NCBI GenBank assembly: GCA_028023455.1
Contig: JAQFVV010012397.1
Location: 5,506,237-5,570,236 of the forward strand
DNA from: Epiperipatus broadwayi
Lineage: Eukaryota; Onychophora; Udeonychophora; Euonychophora; Peripatidae
Length of the DNA: 64,000 nucleotides
Direction of reading: 5' to 3'
In this document: in pieces, positions 1-13,602 of the stretch
Layout: every line of letters starts with the position of its first letter
How positions within the stretch are numbered: position 1 is the stretch's first letter
Notes under the pieces: generated by a model
Database searches by the model: none
What the model saw: only the letters and a program-made list of their open reading frames with translations
What the model was told of the DNA's origin: nothing
Translations under genes and position numbers: made by a program

Positions 1-1506
1 GCTGAAATTTTATTTTGAATTGTTTTATGATATCAGTATTAATAAGATTTCAAATCTAGCTCTAATGGCTTATGAAAGGTTATTACAATAGACATATATA
101 AAATATCTTTAAGCAATAATAAATACAAAATTTTTGCACTTAAGATAGAAAGTGATATTTGATAATTAAGTTTTATGCAGCAAAGAACACTGTTATTCTA
201 GTGAGGTATTTGTTGTATAAATTTTAATTTAGTGATGAAAAAGTGGTTGCTCTCTGATTATTTATTCTAAAAGCATTCATTACAGCATGTGCAATGTAAA
301 ATATTAATATTTCACTGTACATATATCTATTCAAAATATAAAAATATGGATTAAATAAAAACAAAAGTAAAGGTTATGTGAAAATAATCATAATAATAAC
401 AACAAATCATGAATTGAAATGTATGAAATCAATATTTAGTTATCTCCTTTTCATTCATTTTTTAAAAAAAAGATAATTAAATGCTTTTATTCATTTGCAG
501 TTAGCAATTTTACTTTTAAATTTAAAACCATATTTGTATAAAGTGAATAAAAGTCTTTTTTGTATTAATTTCAAAATGAGTTATAATAAAAATTTGGTGA
601 TATTTTTCAGAATTTTTAATTTATAAATTATTTATTTATTTATCAATATTAAAAATTTATTTTAGAATGTAAATTCTCCAATATTCAGAAAAGGTATTTC
701 ATCTGGATAAGCTTTCATTAAATTTTAAATAGCATTAAATTATTTTACCTGAATTTTTATAATGTTAGATTTAACCTTTGCTTTTAAGTTGCTCAGTGAC
801 TATTTTTTAGAGTAAGTTTCAATGAGGACTTTAGATATAATATTATATTTTTAAATGACAGAACATATCTAGATTTGTTTCATCTTTGATATCTTTTAAT
901 TTTAATTTTAAGATTTTTTCAAATTAAAAATTATTAATGTTTTACTGTAACAACAGAAAATGTATTATTATAATAATAGACAAATGCATAATATAATATA
1001 TTAGACATCTGCCATATTTAAACGCATTTACACATTTTTTGAGACATTATACATTATAAAACATTTACTTTGTGGAGTTTTTAATCTGTGAGTTTCTACT
1101 TATCAAGCAAAAAAATGTGGACAACATTACCTTGATGAATGAGTATTTCCTCCTTGCATTTTTAATCTGAAAGGAAATAATAGATAAATAATTAAGTATA
1201 TAAATATATGTTACATATTCAAGACATATCCTGTTATTACATGCAACTTAGATAAATCATACTTTTCAATTCTGATTGGGATAAATGTTTATTTAAAAAA
1301 ATAATTGCATAATTTTTGTTTGTTTTTGTTTAATAAATTTTAATTATACATTTTTACCATAAGTAATAAGAGATAATGATTGCTTTGTACAGTTTATTAC
1401 AGTGGTTAGTGATGATCTCAAGTGTTGAGTAATCTTCCAAATGATGAAAATACTAAAAGATCTGAAGATAACAACTAATCTTTCTTATTGCATTGTCAAA
1501 TATATG
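1..1506. other. AT-rich DNA, no gene
   Basis: Very AT-rich sequence with many short A and T runs. No reading frame of useful length and no recognisable repeat or RNA gene was seen on either strand. Confidence 0.7.
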
Positions 1507-1543
1507 TCATATAATACTAAATAATCCCTGCACTTTACTACTG

Positions 1544-1683
1544 TTACACAATGTTTTATTTGCCACCCTCTTTTACAGTTTACAGTTTCAATTGCCCAGA
1601 AATCTTCTTCAGATTACACAATGCTTTAATTATCATCCTCTTTTACAGTTTACAGTTGCTCCAGCAATCTTCTTCAGAACTTT
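1544..1683. repeat. Two-copy tandem repeat, 70-bp period
   Basis: The block ending in TTTTACAGTTTACAGTT recurs exactly 70 bases later (1571 and 1641), and the flanking TACACAATG and ATCTTCTTCAGA motifs repeat at the same period. The copies differ at scattered positions, so this is an old duplication inside the fold-back element. Confidence 0.75.
1585..1612 (-). ncRNA. Hammerhead ribozyme-like core
   Basis: On the minus strand CTGAAGA (fits CUGANGA) is followed by a short hairpin and then GAAAC. The hairpin has an A-U closing position, a bulged G and a five-base stem with one mismatch. The sister unit (1655-1677) keeps CTGAAGA and the perfectly paired stem ATTGC/GCAA but has lost GAAA. Together the two imply an ancestral intact core. 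Whether it cleaves is unknown. Confidence 0.45.
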
Positions 1684-1754
1684 TATATCTTCTAACTTCA
1701 ACTAAAGCATTGTGTAACAGTAGTAAAGTGGATAAATGATTTAGTATTATATGA

Positions 1755-4700
1755 TCTGAAGTTAGTTGGCTGAATACTGTTGCTGTGCTCAGATTTCACT
1801 TTGATTCTCAAACGTCATTTGATCACCTGACTAACTGATCATACGATTATTTTGTTATAGAATATTATTATTATTATTATTATCATTGCATATTTTTTGA
1901 AAAATAAAACTTCTTACCAGAAACCAAATTATAATTTTTGAAGCAATGTTTCAGCAGAAAAAAAAATCATTGAGAATCATGTGACAGTTTAATAAAGGTT
2001 TCACAGTGCGAAAGAAAGAGGGGGAAAAACAACGTCTGAGACCATTATATTTCTTCTTATTTTAAATAGAATTTCTTTTCCATTTTTATTTAGACTGCAT
2101 GATTTTTTTTACAGTTTTCAGTAAATCTATATTTCGTTTCTGCTAAATTTAATTTGCAAAATATTTGTCTTTAAAAATTTTATATTTTCATTTTCAGCCT
2201 AAAGGGGCTGGAATTATTATATAATTTCTTTTAAAAATCAATATATTTCAGGATTTCATACAACAACAAATAGTAATAAGTTAAAAAATATTTTAATTTA
2301 CATAATTATTTTTCATATATTTACTTCTCAAAATATACGAATTTTAAATAAAGAAATTACATTTTTTTTAGTCTGATATTTTTGTTTTTTTGGTAAAATA
2401 ATTTACTTAATTTTTAAAGTAATGAATTTTTGTAAAATTATCTCAGAAATTGTAAGTATTAGCCTCTATGTGTGTAACCATATCAATGATAAATCCTTAA
2501 ATATATTTTTGATTATCATTTACTTAAAGTAAAAAAACCCAACGTTTTATCAAATATGTTCAAGACTAAGTGATAGATAGATGAAAATTCTATTATAACC
2601 ATTAATGGATTTCATTTTCCTTGGTAAGAGAGGAATAGAAGAACAATGTTTTCTCAAAATTAGTAACTTACGTTTTGAATAACTATTTATTATAAAAAAG
2701 GTGAATATACTTTTATCTTAGTAACTCATGCCGTGAGGAATTAAAAACAGTAGTGATGGGAGAAAAAATATAACTGCAACTTCCTGGATCAACACACAAT
2801 CTATAACTTTAATGCTAGGATATCAGATGACTGTAAAAAATATATTTTAATTATTTTTTACCTTCTTTAAGATATGTTTCACTATTCTTTAATATTGTCT
2901 TCTCTAGTTTCTCTATTCTTATATTTCACAATTAATGCTCAATTTTTAATGTCTTTTACTTCCCACTATTATTTACTTTCCTATTAAATTCAGCAAGTAA
3001 ATAAATAAATAAACACTGAAATATGAAGACAGAGGTGTTAGTAGAGATGGATGAAGTTATTATATATTCCTTAGATATATTTTTAATTTATATTCTCAGT
3101 AAATATATATTTTTTAAATTAATTCTCTAATTGTAGTTGTTTATTTAAAATAAATAAATACAAGATATAAAATTCCATGGTGACTAATGAAAGATGGTGA
3201 CCTCTCTGAGTAGTTTAGCACAATGACAAAGATGGACCCAAGACCTAAACATTTTTGGATTAATTTCTGGATTGATGAACAATATAAAAATTTCAGTTTG
3301 ATTAAATCAATGGAAATTCTGTGCTCAAAATTTCATTTGTGTACTCAAACTTTAATTATCTATAAACTAAAATGTAAAAAAGAATTATAAATTCATAATA
3401 TTAAACAGTACTTTGTTTAACAATTTACTAATTATAATAATAATAAACAAGCTTTTTAGTTGAAAAGGGTTTTGAGATTTTTTACAGATTCTAATTTACT
3501 GTTGTTACACTTGAAAGTTGTATTGCTATAATAAATGATTCATCATAAAAATATAATAAGTAGCATTAAATTAGTTACATATAGGACTATTATTTTATCC
3601 ATTTTATTGATGAAAATTAAATGTGGACTCCTATCACTGTAACATTAGCATGCACAAACAATTTCATTTAAGAATGATCCCATAAAATTTTAAAAATATA
3701 ATTGCCAAGAACATGAGACAAATTGCTATGGTTCTTCAGCCTTCTGAATGTGATGGTACTTAATCTTTAATTGTGAAGACAAATCTTTATTCATTAAGCA
3801 TTTGAAATAGTGACTAGAAATAAATTTGTTACATTATTTTATGATGATATATATTAAAATCATTTCTGCAGGAAAGATGACCTTATTTACTTTACTAAGA
3901 CCATCAAAAACATTTTAAGAAAATCACTCTAAACATTGAACACAGAATCAAGAATAGAATATAAATATATGTATATATGACGTTTTAAATTAACCTACCG
4001 ATATATTCTTTCAGCCTTTCCCCCTCCTTTAAATAAAGAAAAGCTTGAATTTCACAGTCCATTAATATATATAATATTTAAATACATATATGTTGTCTAT
4101 AGTAAAGTCAATGTAATTATAAAATACATGAACTCAGACTTTCAAACCCCTACAGCTATCCAGTCAATTTTATGCAACAGATAATCATGACTACATACAT
4201 ATGAAAAACGATAATCTTCAATATATATATATATATTAAGTTCTGCCTATCACTATACTAGTAATGATAAAATAGGAAAATTGACTGGTTTGTGCAAACA
4301 AATAATCTTAAATTGAAAAAGTTAAAAAATGTTTTAATTTAGATTGGTAGATTGATAATATAACGAAAAGTGAAAAATGGCTTCTAGAAGAAAGATGCAC
4401 TAAATGCAAAAAAATGCAATTAAAAAATATGCAAAAAGTTTCTCGCTTGTAAAAACCATAATTTTATATTTTAACTTTTGAAATATTTAGAAAAGGTAGC
4501 ATTAGATAATAATATTATTTTATTCTTGTGTATTATCAAACGATACATATCAATTTCTAGTATCCATTAAGCTTATCAATAATATACATTAAAATCAAAG
4601 CTAGCAAAGTTAAAAGTGGAACATAAAATGTAATACATTTATTTTAATATAGATACAGAATTATGCTGAAAGCATATACTTTGTCAATGAACATATATAT

Positions 4701-6453
4701 CAAGTATAAATTACCATTAGAATTTTTGAGCATAAACTTTGAGTTCTAGTTTACATGTATTGAAATTCGATTAGTTTTACATTGATATAACATTATTCAG
4801 AATGCATATAATTTATCTGTTAATATTTAAATTGCAATAAAATTCATATTAATTACTTCTGAAAGTCATTAAGTTAATACCAATTGCATCTCCAAGTTTA
4901 TCTCACTTTTCCCAATGTTCATATAATTTTAGCAGCAAATTGTCATTTATAATTATCCATGCAACTCTTTATTAAACTGTAGTCTTTATTCTAGTCAGGG
5001 GATATTTGCTTAAGATCACTTTGTGATCAGGTTAGGTCCCCAAAGCATTTATTACAAAAAAAAAATGTAGCAATCTCTTTGATTTCATGTAACAAAACAG
5101 ATGTCATGGTGAAATTCTTTAAACTATCTTTGCAAAGCATTTCTTTTTTTTTCTTATTACTTTAACATTTTCGATGGCGTTTCACTTCCAAATCATTTCT
5201 CAACTTGTTCTGTTACTGAAAAACAGGATTTCTAGTGGCTCTTTTCAATTTTTGATCAATTGGTTTCATTTCAAATACTTTTCAAAGTCTTATGTTACAC
5301 CATAACTTTTTTGGAATTACTTATTTAAGCCTTTGTTTTTTGCATCAGCAGTCATTTGGTAAAACGGAACGTCAGAAAAAATCAGTTATTCTTGGCTGAA
5401 AACCTGTTTGAACTTTCTTTTAAAGGTGATAAAACAATAAAACATGTACTCACCTTTTAACTTGATATACTTTTAAATCAATCCTATTCCCTAAACTAGG
5501 GAAATAGGACTCAAAATTGGGGCCAGAAACAGAGCAATCTGGAGTCCTTGGCTTCCTCTAGTGGACTAGATAGATATATTGAGTACTATTTATTAATATG
5601 TATTTATTACTAAAATTTACTTCATGGTTTAAAATAAGGGGAATAACATATTTTGCTAGTGAATAGCAATGTATAAACTAAGATTGTGTGTTATATTGTT
5701 CATCATGTGATGTATTATTGTTTTTCTTTGCATTCTTTTAAATATCTTCTAGCAACATAATTACTCTGCTTGTAAATAAAAGCATTATCCAATACTTTTT
5801 TTCATAATTTTCTCAAGAAAGAGTATTTGTCACTTATCTTTTTAACATTTTAATATTGCTAATCTTTTTTTTTGCTTAACATTTTTTCTATTTTTAATTA
5901 ATTTCATATTTCTAAGATCTATAATCTTTTCACTGCAAAATCTATAATCTTTTATTCTCAGTTTTGTTAATTGTACGCATTTTTTTCCATATAAAATTAT
6001 TCTTCAAACATTTAACACAAACATTTTTTCTAGAATTAGTTTTAAAAGGCCGTTATTAAAAGTCTATTTAATAATTGCACCAGTCATTTTAATTTCTTTA
6101 TTATTATTTTCAGATTATACCACTACATTTATCATCTATTTTCTTTGCAAATACAGGAAAACCAAAACCTTTTCTAAACATTTAGTTTAACTCAACTTTA
6201 TCACGCAAGTGCTGTAATAAAAAATAATGAATTTTCCTGTGCCTGATAGTAATTGTAATCTTAACAAAATAGTATGCATCTTTTACTAGATGTAATCTCT
6301 CATTAAAAAGATAAAAAGATTATTTAATCTTAAAATTATCTTTTAATGCGTATAAAAATTATATATATTCTTTAAATCTTTATCATTTGTTGTCAGTATA
6401 TACTCCATTTCCTTTATTAAATGCCTTCTAAAAATTAATTTAACAAATGTTAA
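1755..6453. other. AT-rich DNA, no gene
   Basis: Long AT-rich stretch with short ATT and TA microsatellites (near 1870 and 4220) and a small hairpin near 5483-5510 (CCTATTCCCT with AGGGAAATAGG). No coding frame, RNA gene or transposon ends were recognised on either strand. Confidence 0.65.
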
Positions 6454-6464
6454 ATGTTAATCTT

Positions 6465-6465
<1 letters not shown>

Positions 6466-6504
<39 letters not shown>

Positions 6505-6529
6505 TATATATATATATATATATATATAA
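6466..6529. repeat. (TA)n microsatellite
   Basis: Nearly pure TA dinucleotide run interrupted by one TAGATA. The apparent Tyr-Ile repeat protein across it is an artefact of the microsatellite. Confidence 0.95.
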
Positions 6530-7226
6530 TATTCAAATGTAAGTATATTGTCTATACTAAAAATGTAATTAGAAGGGTCTTGAACACTCAACATTTCAAG
6601 CTCTCTACAGTTACATACTCTATCTTATACAACTGATACACATGACCACATACATGTGAAAGAGATAAATGATGTCCAATATAAATATTTCATGCTGAAC
6701 CAGCACTCGTTAGTTAATCCAGATCATCATCCTCCACACATATATACAATCAGTACTCAATCTGTAATGAGATAGCAAATCTTCAAACATTAATGTACAA
6801 GCTTTAATCTTCTTTACTCACCAACCTTAGCTATCCATATAATTGAAAATCCAATTGCATATTGCCAATTTTAAACATGTGTTATTCCTGTCTTTGCAAA
6901 CAACCAATAAAATAAAAACTAGCAGTTATCTCATCTTTTACCAATTTCATACATATTACGATTATATATGTTAATAACTAGAACAGTTAAAGAAAATAAA
7001 CCAGATGAATCTGAAATGTTTGAAACTATTCTAGTTGACTAGTATTAAGAATTAGAATTAGAAATGTATTGGATAGATTCATTTTATCTAATAAAAAAAA
7101 AAGCTTTTAAAAAGTGATTACAATATAGTTTAAAATTTATTTTCTTTTCACTGCCTAATGTTTAAAAGTTATTATCACCCTGATTTTAATATTCCTTTTC
7201 TTTTTGATGTTTAATATTTAACAGTT
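6530..7226. other. AT-rich DNA, no gene
   Basis: No recognisable feature between the TA tract and the Merlin transposon. Confidence 0.6.
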
Positions 7227-7234
7227 ATTAAAAT

Positions 7235-7276
7235 GGTACTTTATTTTTAGATGATACAAGCCATCTGATGGTGTTG
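7235..7276. repeat. Merlin left terminal inverted repeat
   Basis: Begins GGTACTTTATTTTTAGAT and matches the reverse complement of the right end, which begins GGCACTGAATTTTTAGAT, over roughly 42 bases with a few mismatches. Confidence 0.85.
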
Positions 7277-7449
7277 TTGCTAGGCAAAACCACATTAATA
7301 TGCCGTTTATGAGACCCTTTAAGTGGCCTGTAAAATGGCTGTTTAATGTGGTTTTTCAAATATCTTGCAATTCTCATTTGACGTGTTGTTACAGTCTTTC
7401 TATGAACACTTGCATTTTTAATGCTTTACCAAATCATTTAAGGGTATCT

Positions 7450-7506
7450 GTATTTCAAACTGTTACTTTAAAATGCTGTCTATATTTCAAACTGTTACTT
7501 TAAAAT
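7450..7506. repeat. Two-copy tandem repeat, 33-bp period
   Basis: The block TATTTCAAACTGTTACTTTA is repeated after 33 bases, inside the 5' non-coding part of the Merlin element. Confidence 0.75.
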
Positions 7507-7769
7507 ATGCATTTTAAATTAATTCTCTTAGACATTAACTGATGGATAATTACATACTACTAATTTTAAAAGCATTCCCTTTTTTAAAGAGAGTTTCAAG
7601 TTTAGCCAATTGCCAAGTACAGAGTATCCTTTTTATGGGAAAAGAATTTTTTTTCCACTGCTAATAAATGCATTTGCAGCTGACAAAAGTGGTAAGTAAA
7701 TTGAGAATGTACATCTTCAAATGTGAATTGACTTCCTGTCATTGAATATGTTTAATACAAAAACAGACT

Positions 7770-8296
7770 TGGTTTGATGTCTCTAGAATATCTCTAGTGA
7801 AAACTTTGAGGTTGGTATATTACTGGAGCCATGCTGAGCTGACAGTCAAATGAGCAAGCATCAAATTAGACCTCTACATATTCACCATGTTGGACTGGAT
7901 GTCTGGGCTCTATGAGCTTTGCAGAGAAAGCCTTTTCTATCAACTGTGCCATAAAATTGGAGGGTCAGGTTGTATTGTGGAGGTAAAACTCTGTTTAGTT
8001 ATTGAAAGAACCATCAGAGTAAAATGATCCTGCGGCAGTGGATTTTGGAGGGATGTGCCATGAGACAGGTAAATGTTTTGTTGTGGCCATTTCATCATTA
8101 TCTGTGGCAATTCTTCTGCAGGTCATAACAGATAACATCAAACTAGGATTGAGCATCTACTCTGTTGAAAGGGATATCAGATGACTGATCTTGAGGCTGC
8201 TGCATTCAAACACCTCAAAATAAAATACGGATACAATTTTGTGGACTCCACACAGGTGCATTGAATTTATGTGGAAGTGTCTACACAAGGGATAGA
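7770..8296 (+). pseudogene. Merlin (IS1595/IS1016-like) transposase, degenerate
   Basis: Fragments of the transposase can be read in order in shifting frames. They are: a YYW segment (LVYYWSHAELTVK), a LDWMSGLYELCRE segment matching the VDWxxFxR block, the IGGxGxxVE block (KIGGSGCIVEVK), the GGMCHETGKCFVVA strand, a QVITDNIKLG segment, and the C-terminal YNFVD, TGA and IEFMW motifs of the catalytic core. Several frameshifts and stop codons break the frame. Of the DDE triad, the first Asp (normally in VEIDES) is replaced in VEVK, the second (SDCW block) is missing, and only the last Glu in IEFMW is retained. The protein cannot be functional. The enzyme would have cut and pasted the element by binding its inverted repeats. 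Confidence 0.85.
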
Positions 8297-8663
8297 TCTA
8301 TTATTGATGATTATAAAAAAATGACAACTAATAAATGAATTATCTGTTATTGCTTTTGTTTAAATGTATAAATTTTTTTGTTGTTTTTAATTGGAAAAAA
8401 AAAAAACATTTTCTTTACCAAATTTTGAACAAGTTGGAAACATTGCTGCTTGTTAATAATGTGATTGCTATTGAATGTTTATAAATATTAAAATAAAGTT
8501 TTCTTATTTATTTGGTTGAAATAATAAAAAAAATTTTTTGTAAAAATATTGTTGTTTATTATTTATTTCATTTAACAAAATTAAATACATTAATTAAAGA
8601 AAGTAAATAATGACAGAAAAAAAGGCTAGGTAATATTATATTTATGTGTATTACACAGTATAA

Positions 8664-8704
8664 AACACCATCAAGTGGCTTGCATTATCTAAAAATTCAG
8701 TGCC
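8664..8704. repeat. Merlin right terminal inverted repeat
   Basis: Ends in CAGTGCC; its reverse complement aligns with the left terminus. The flanking ATTAAAAC is the right copy of the target duplication. Confidence 0.85.
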
Positions 8705-8712
8705 ATTAAAAC

Positions 8713-11700
8713 AGATATGTTAATACTCATTTATTTTTTTCAATGCTTAATATTTCAAAATTATATTAACATATTCTATTTCTTTAATTTAATATTTATT
8801 ATTATGCTTATGTACTTGATTGTTAGTTAATAATAATAATTTGTGTGAAGATATGTTTTAATAGTTCATGAAAGCATATTGGAGTTTGGCTTGTAGGTTT
8901 AAATCCAGCAAGTTAAATAACTTTTATCTGATATGAATACATTCTCATCTTAATATTTATTTATATTCATTTGATTTGTATAGGAATAGATATTAATGAT
9001 TATACATACTGTTGTTATTGTAAATTTTGTTTTCATTCACATTATTTTTAACCTAGACCATTCTCTCATTTTTATTCCAAATCTTGTTAGAAATAGTTCG
9101 TCAACCACCTTGAGAAAAGTACATGCTTGAATGAATAGTTAAGGGTATTATACAATTTTTGCTATAATGTTTTCAGGAAGGCATTTTTTCAGTAATGGAC
9201 TTAGCAAGAATTATCCTATAAAAATGTTTTTGATTGTGATAGCTTATTGTTTTACTATCTAAAGATCATTATGATATAAGATAGTCAGAAGATATAAATA
9301 ACTAGTGGCTTGATCATCATCATCCAAATTGATATATAATACTGACAAATAAGTGATAGATACATATAATGATGTAATAACATGGAATTTGATATAATAG
9401 TAAGATGGTGGCATTAGTTTATCACAGTTGTGTTAATAAATTAGCAGCAAATATAATTTCTAAGTATGAAAGAGAAAGCAATTACAAAATATTTCCATAT
9501 ACTATATTATAAATTTTAGGAATAGACACAATACTAATTATAGGATGATCTGAAACTGAAATCTTTTTCCTCATCATCATTCAAATAATAATTGCAACAA
9601 CAATAATAGTAATAACAGTATTAATAAAATCAACAACATTTATGAGATAAAGTTATATACATTTCAAGGAAAATATTTTTCAATAAGTTCTTATTGCACT
9701 TATATTTTAAATGAAAATAAGTATATTTCCTTTAAACCACCAAACATCACATGATCTGGCATCTATTGATTACTCTGGCTTTGCACTGAGTGGCACTACT
9801 GTATGGAAAGTTTTGCCTGTTTTTATATTTCATTTACTTACATTTTTTGAGACACAATATTTTTAAAATCTTTTTTTTATATAATTTCAATGAAAAAAAA
9901 AACCTATTTCATCTCTTTATTAATATTTATTAAAATACGGTGCTGTGTTGTTACTTTTTTTTAATAGAAAAAATAAGTTCAAAAGAATAATTACAGAAAG
10001 TTTTTTTGTTGAAATATCATTTTATATGCTTATTAAATATATCTTTATACCAGATACTTTTTTACATTAAATAAAGTATATTCTACACTCCATAAGTCAC
10101 TTCTAAAGTATACATTTTTAGTTGTATAGCTTTGTCTGAATACTTTATATTTTTGTTATGATTACATAGAAAACCAATATAAGTTTTTGAAGCCGAAAAG
10201 AGAGCTTATCAATGCCCTTGTTTGTTTCAAGTAAAACATTCGTCTAACTATTTTTGCATAAAATACTTAATGAACTCACCAAAAGTAAACTTAAAAAAAC
10301 TTTGGGATAAACTTTAAACTTCATAAATATAAATATTTAATTAAAACTTAGAGCAAAGCAGGTTATTTCAATTAATTTTATTTATAATATATATATAAAA
10401 AAACATTTTTCTTTAATTCAAAAAACTTCTACAAAATGATTCATTAAAAAAGTTTGGTTGGGAATCCAAATGCAAAGTTTAACTTTACCCATCTTCGGTT
10501 TAATTTCTTGCTGTAATTAGATTGACTTTATAATAGTAAAATGTCATAAGTTTTCAAATCTATCGAAGATTAAAAAATTTCAAAATTAAAAGAAAAACTA
10601 AACATTTCAAATTTGGTCATTAAATTTTATTTGTAGAAAATTAAAAAAATAATAGTAATAGGAAATTTTTTATAATACTTAAGATTATTTAAAAATAATG
10701 TGTAGTTAAAGGTAAAAATAAAACAGTTTTTAAATAGCTCACTGTAGGAAAAATAGTTCACCCAGCAACCCTTTATAAATGTATAATAAAGAATTAGTTA
10801 TTATTCACCAAGCTTGCTAAAGTATGAAAGTTTGAGCAATTTTTATCCTTGCTTTACCCCATCACTAAATTAATTTGGTATTTTCACTTATTATAACCAA
10901 TCAAAATTTTCATATTTGTGTTATATTCCAAATTGTTACAAGTTATGAACAATGCCCCCCCCCCTCGATTAAAATCTTCCAGAACCAATTTGTCACTATG
11001 AATTATTTCAAGAGAAATTTATGTTCTTAAGGGAGATTTGAAACACCTGCACATCTATCCAGAAATGGATAAGCAGTCTTTCAATTTATATAAGCAATTG
11101 CAACACATTTGACATTTCAGATTAAATGTTTTTGTTTTCTTAATAATTGATTATATAGCTTCTTCATTACAATGCTGAAGAATTACTAAATCAACAGGTT
11201 TTCAAAAAAGTTCAATCTGTAAAATGAATTGGTTATAATTACACATATAATAATAGAAAGTCTTTTATTTCTGTGAATATTTCAGATGTTTTAAGTTGAT
11301 ATAAAAAAAATTTACATCAAGTTAAAATTTGTAACAAGTTGGAAGAAGTCTATCACAAACCAGAAAAAAATTACATAGTTATTAATATTCATCAAGCACA
11401 TTTATCAATTTATTATTTCTCTCTCTCTCTTTATATATATATATATAAACTAACTTACAGAATTGTGATATCCCAAAATCATCATTGAGATATAATGATT
11501 TCCAAAATAAATAAACATTTTTTAGGACTAAGTTTAGCAGAGTTTTACCAAATGGTATAGACTTCAATACAAAGAGCCATGTGGCTAAGAATAACAATAA
11601 ATAAATATTATCAATACAATATGTAATATTTAATACATTTTAAGAGGAGAAGAACTTTCACACAGGGATGCTTTTAATACTGAAATCATACATCATAGAG

Positions 11701-13428
11701 TAGTTAGATTATATTAAATCCTTTTTGACAACACTCCCATCCATTTCAACACATCTAATATTCATCAACTTCTCATTGCTATGATCAGATCCACATTTCA
11801 AATCTTTTGATAAAGAGTAATATATTTCTTATATTTTGTGCTACATTTTTGCAAAACAATTTCTTTAGTGTTTATTTATATAATATTAAAATCCCAGGGC
11901 TCTTTAATTAAATATTTATAATATTAAACCATTACTATTCTTTTTAATTTAAGAATTATTAAGAACTAAATAAAATCGTAGTAAAAATATGAGAAGACAT
12001 ATTCTTACATATAAGATAATATCTACGTAACTGACTATAATAATAATAAATTTAAAAAAATATATATTTTAATTAAAAAAAATACATGAAAAACTTTTAA
12101 CTTGGAATAAAAGAAAAATAGCAGGATTATATTTCGATATAATAAGTGGATGAGAGATTTTATGGCCATTCAGGATATTATACTAATAATTCCTATTAAA
12201 TCTTTCTTTATGAATTTAAAAATAAATAATTTGAACATTTAATTAACTATGATCTTCTGAATAAAGAAAATAATAATTTTGTCACAAAAGCAGTTTTCTT
12301 ATAAATGCAATTGACTAAAGTGATCATTTATAATTAAGGAAATGAATAAACATTTTATTTCTTAGATCCTTTCTTAACACTTGCACATCATTTGTACAAA
12401 GCGATTATTATATTCAATTTTGTGTTCATTTACTTTTAATGACCAACATAAATATAGTTGTATAATCTATTTTATAATGTCAAGATTTTTGGATATTATG
12501 TGATAATGATGATATAAATATTATAAAACGTACTTAACAAAAAACAACAACATTTATTTTGACAATAAAGACAAATAAATAACAATTTTGGAAATCTACA
12601 ATATTTCAAAACAACCTATTCAGACAATTCACTACATAGGAAAAATATTTCTTAAAGTAAACAGATGATAATAAAAATAAATGTACAGATGAAATGATAA
12701 TTGATTATTATTAATTTTGTCTGACTAATGAATTTTTTTCTATTATTGGCTTTATCACAAGAAGTCCTACTCATAACAGTCATATTATTATGTTATTCCA
12801 ACAATGATGACATTTAAACACTAAGCATGTCTTAGCAATCCAGTGATAAAATAAATACTAGAAAGAGATATACATTATTTATTGAAATCCCAAAATACAA
12901 TTTTCATTTCTAAATAAATATTTATCAGTTTTATGCTCTACAATACTAGAAAAACACAGGAAAAATAGACCAACCTATCAAAAGTATCTATAACTTACAC
13001 TCAGAATATTCAAAAGTGAAACAGAACAAAAGATGAAATTCTTCAGAACAAACAACAATATCAATTGCCAAGAAATAAGATATGCTAATACACTGCAATG
13101 GTTTCATAAAGATATACATAATATAATATGTCTGAGAGGTAAATATAAATAAGGCAATAAACCTAAATGGTGGCATAAACTCAAAGGAGCACCTACATTT
13201 TGAGGGCAATAATTATGCTAGGACTTTGTTTTATAATATAAAAAATATGAGAATGAACCTCTAAAATCGTTTTCAAAAACATATGAATGCTTTAAAAATG
13301 TGATATTTTATAATGATGAATGTAACAAGGAAATTTCATCCAGACAAATTGATGTTTAATCTTGGAATCATATAAATAGGTCATATTTTATACATCAATA
13401 TCTTATTCTTTATATTTTTCAAGAAGCA
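8713..13428. other. AT-rich DNA, no gene
   Basis: Contains a run of ten C (about 10955-10966) and a short (CT)n(TA)n tract near 11420-11450. No coding frame, RNA gene or element ends were recognised on either strand. Confidence 0.6.
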
Positions 13429-13598
13429 TTGCCACCAGCCTCCACACCAGTTGTAATTTTGACAGGTCAGAGTAGGAGGGCAGGATTTGATGTTGACTTA
13501 GCTGAGGAGATGGTAATCTCTAGTCCTATTCTATGTGATGACTGGCAAGATATCATCATCATAGGAGTAGGAAATGTCTTTGCCAACAGTCTGCCATA
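13429..13598. other. Unclassified higher-complexity segment
   Basis: This block has noticeably higher GC and sequence complexity than its surroundings and abuts the left LTR of element 1. It carries no readable protein and I could not assign it. It may be a fragment of another repeat or a short stretch of single-copy DNA. Confidence 0.3.
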
Positions 13599-13602
13599 AT
13601 AC

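Larger units (their letters stand above)
1507..1754. mobile_element. Small fold-back element with 47-bp inverted arms
   Basis: The left arm (1507-1553) and right arm (1708-1754) are reverse complements over 47 bases apart from a short mismatched block. The interior holds two tandem copies of a 70-bp unit. On the minus strand these units contain hammerhead-ribozyme-like boxes, as do the ends of the Penelope-like elements elsewhere in the window. This makes a PLE-end origin plausible, although no protein remnant is present. The small predicted frames on the plus strand here lie inside the repeat and are not genes. A generic MITE is the alternative. Confidence 0.6.
7227..8712 (+). mobile_element. 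Merlin DNA transposon, complete but inactive
   Basis: The element proper is 7235-8704 (about 1.47 kb). Its ends are terminal inverted repeats of about 42 bp beginning GG, as is usual for Merlin. It is flanked by an 8-bp target duplication, ATTAAAAT on the left and ATTAAAAC on the right, one mismatch apart; 8-9 bp duplications are characteristic of this superfamily. The interior holds a decayed transposase in the same orientation as the repeats. Merlin belongs with the bacterial IS1016/IS1595 transposases. The decay of both the transposase and the inverted repeats shows an old insertion. Confidence 0.85.
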
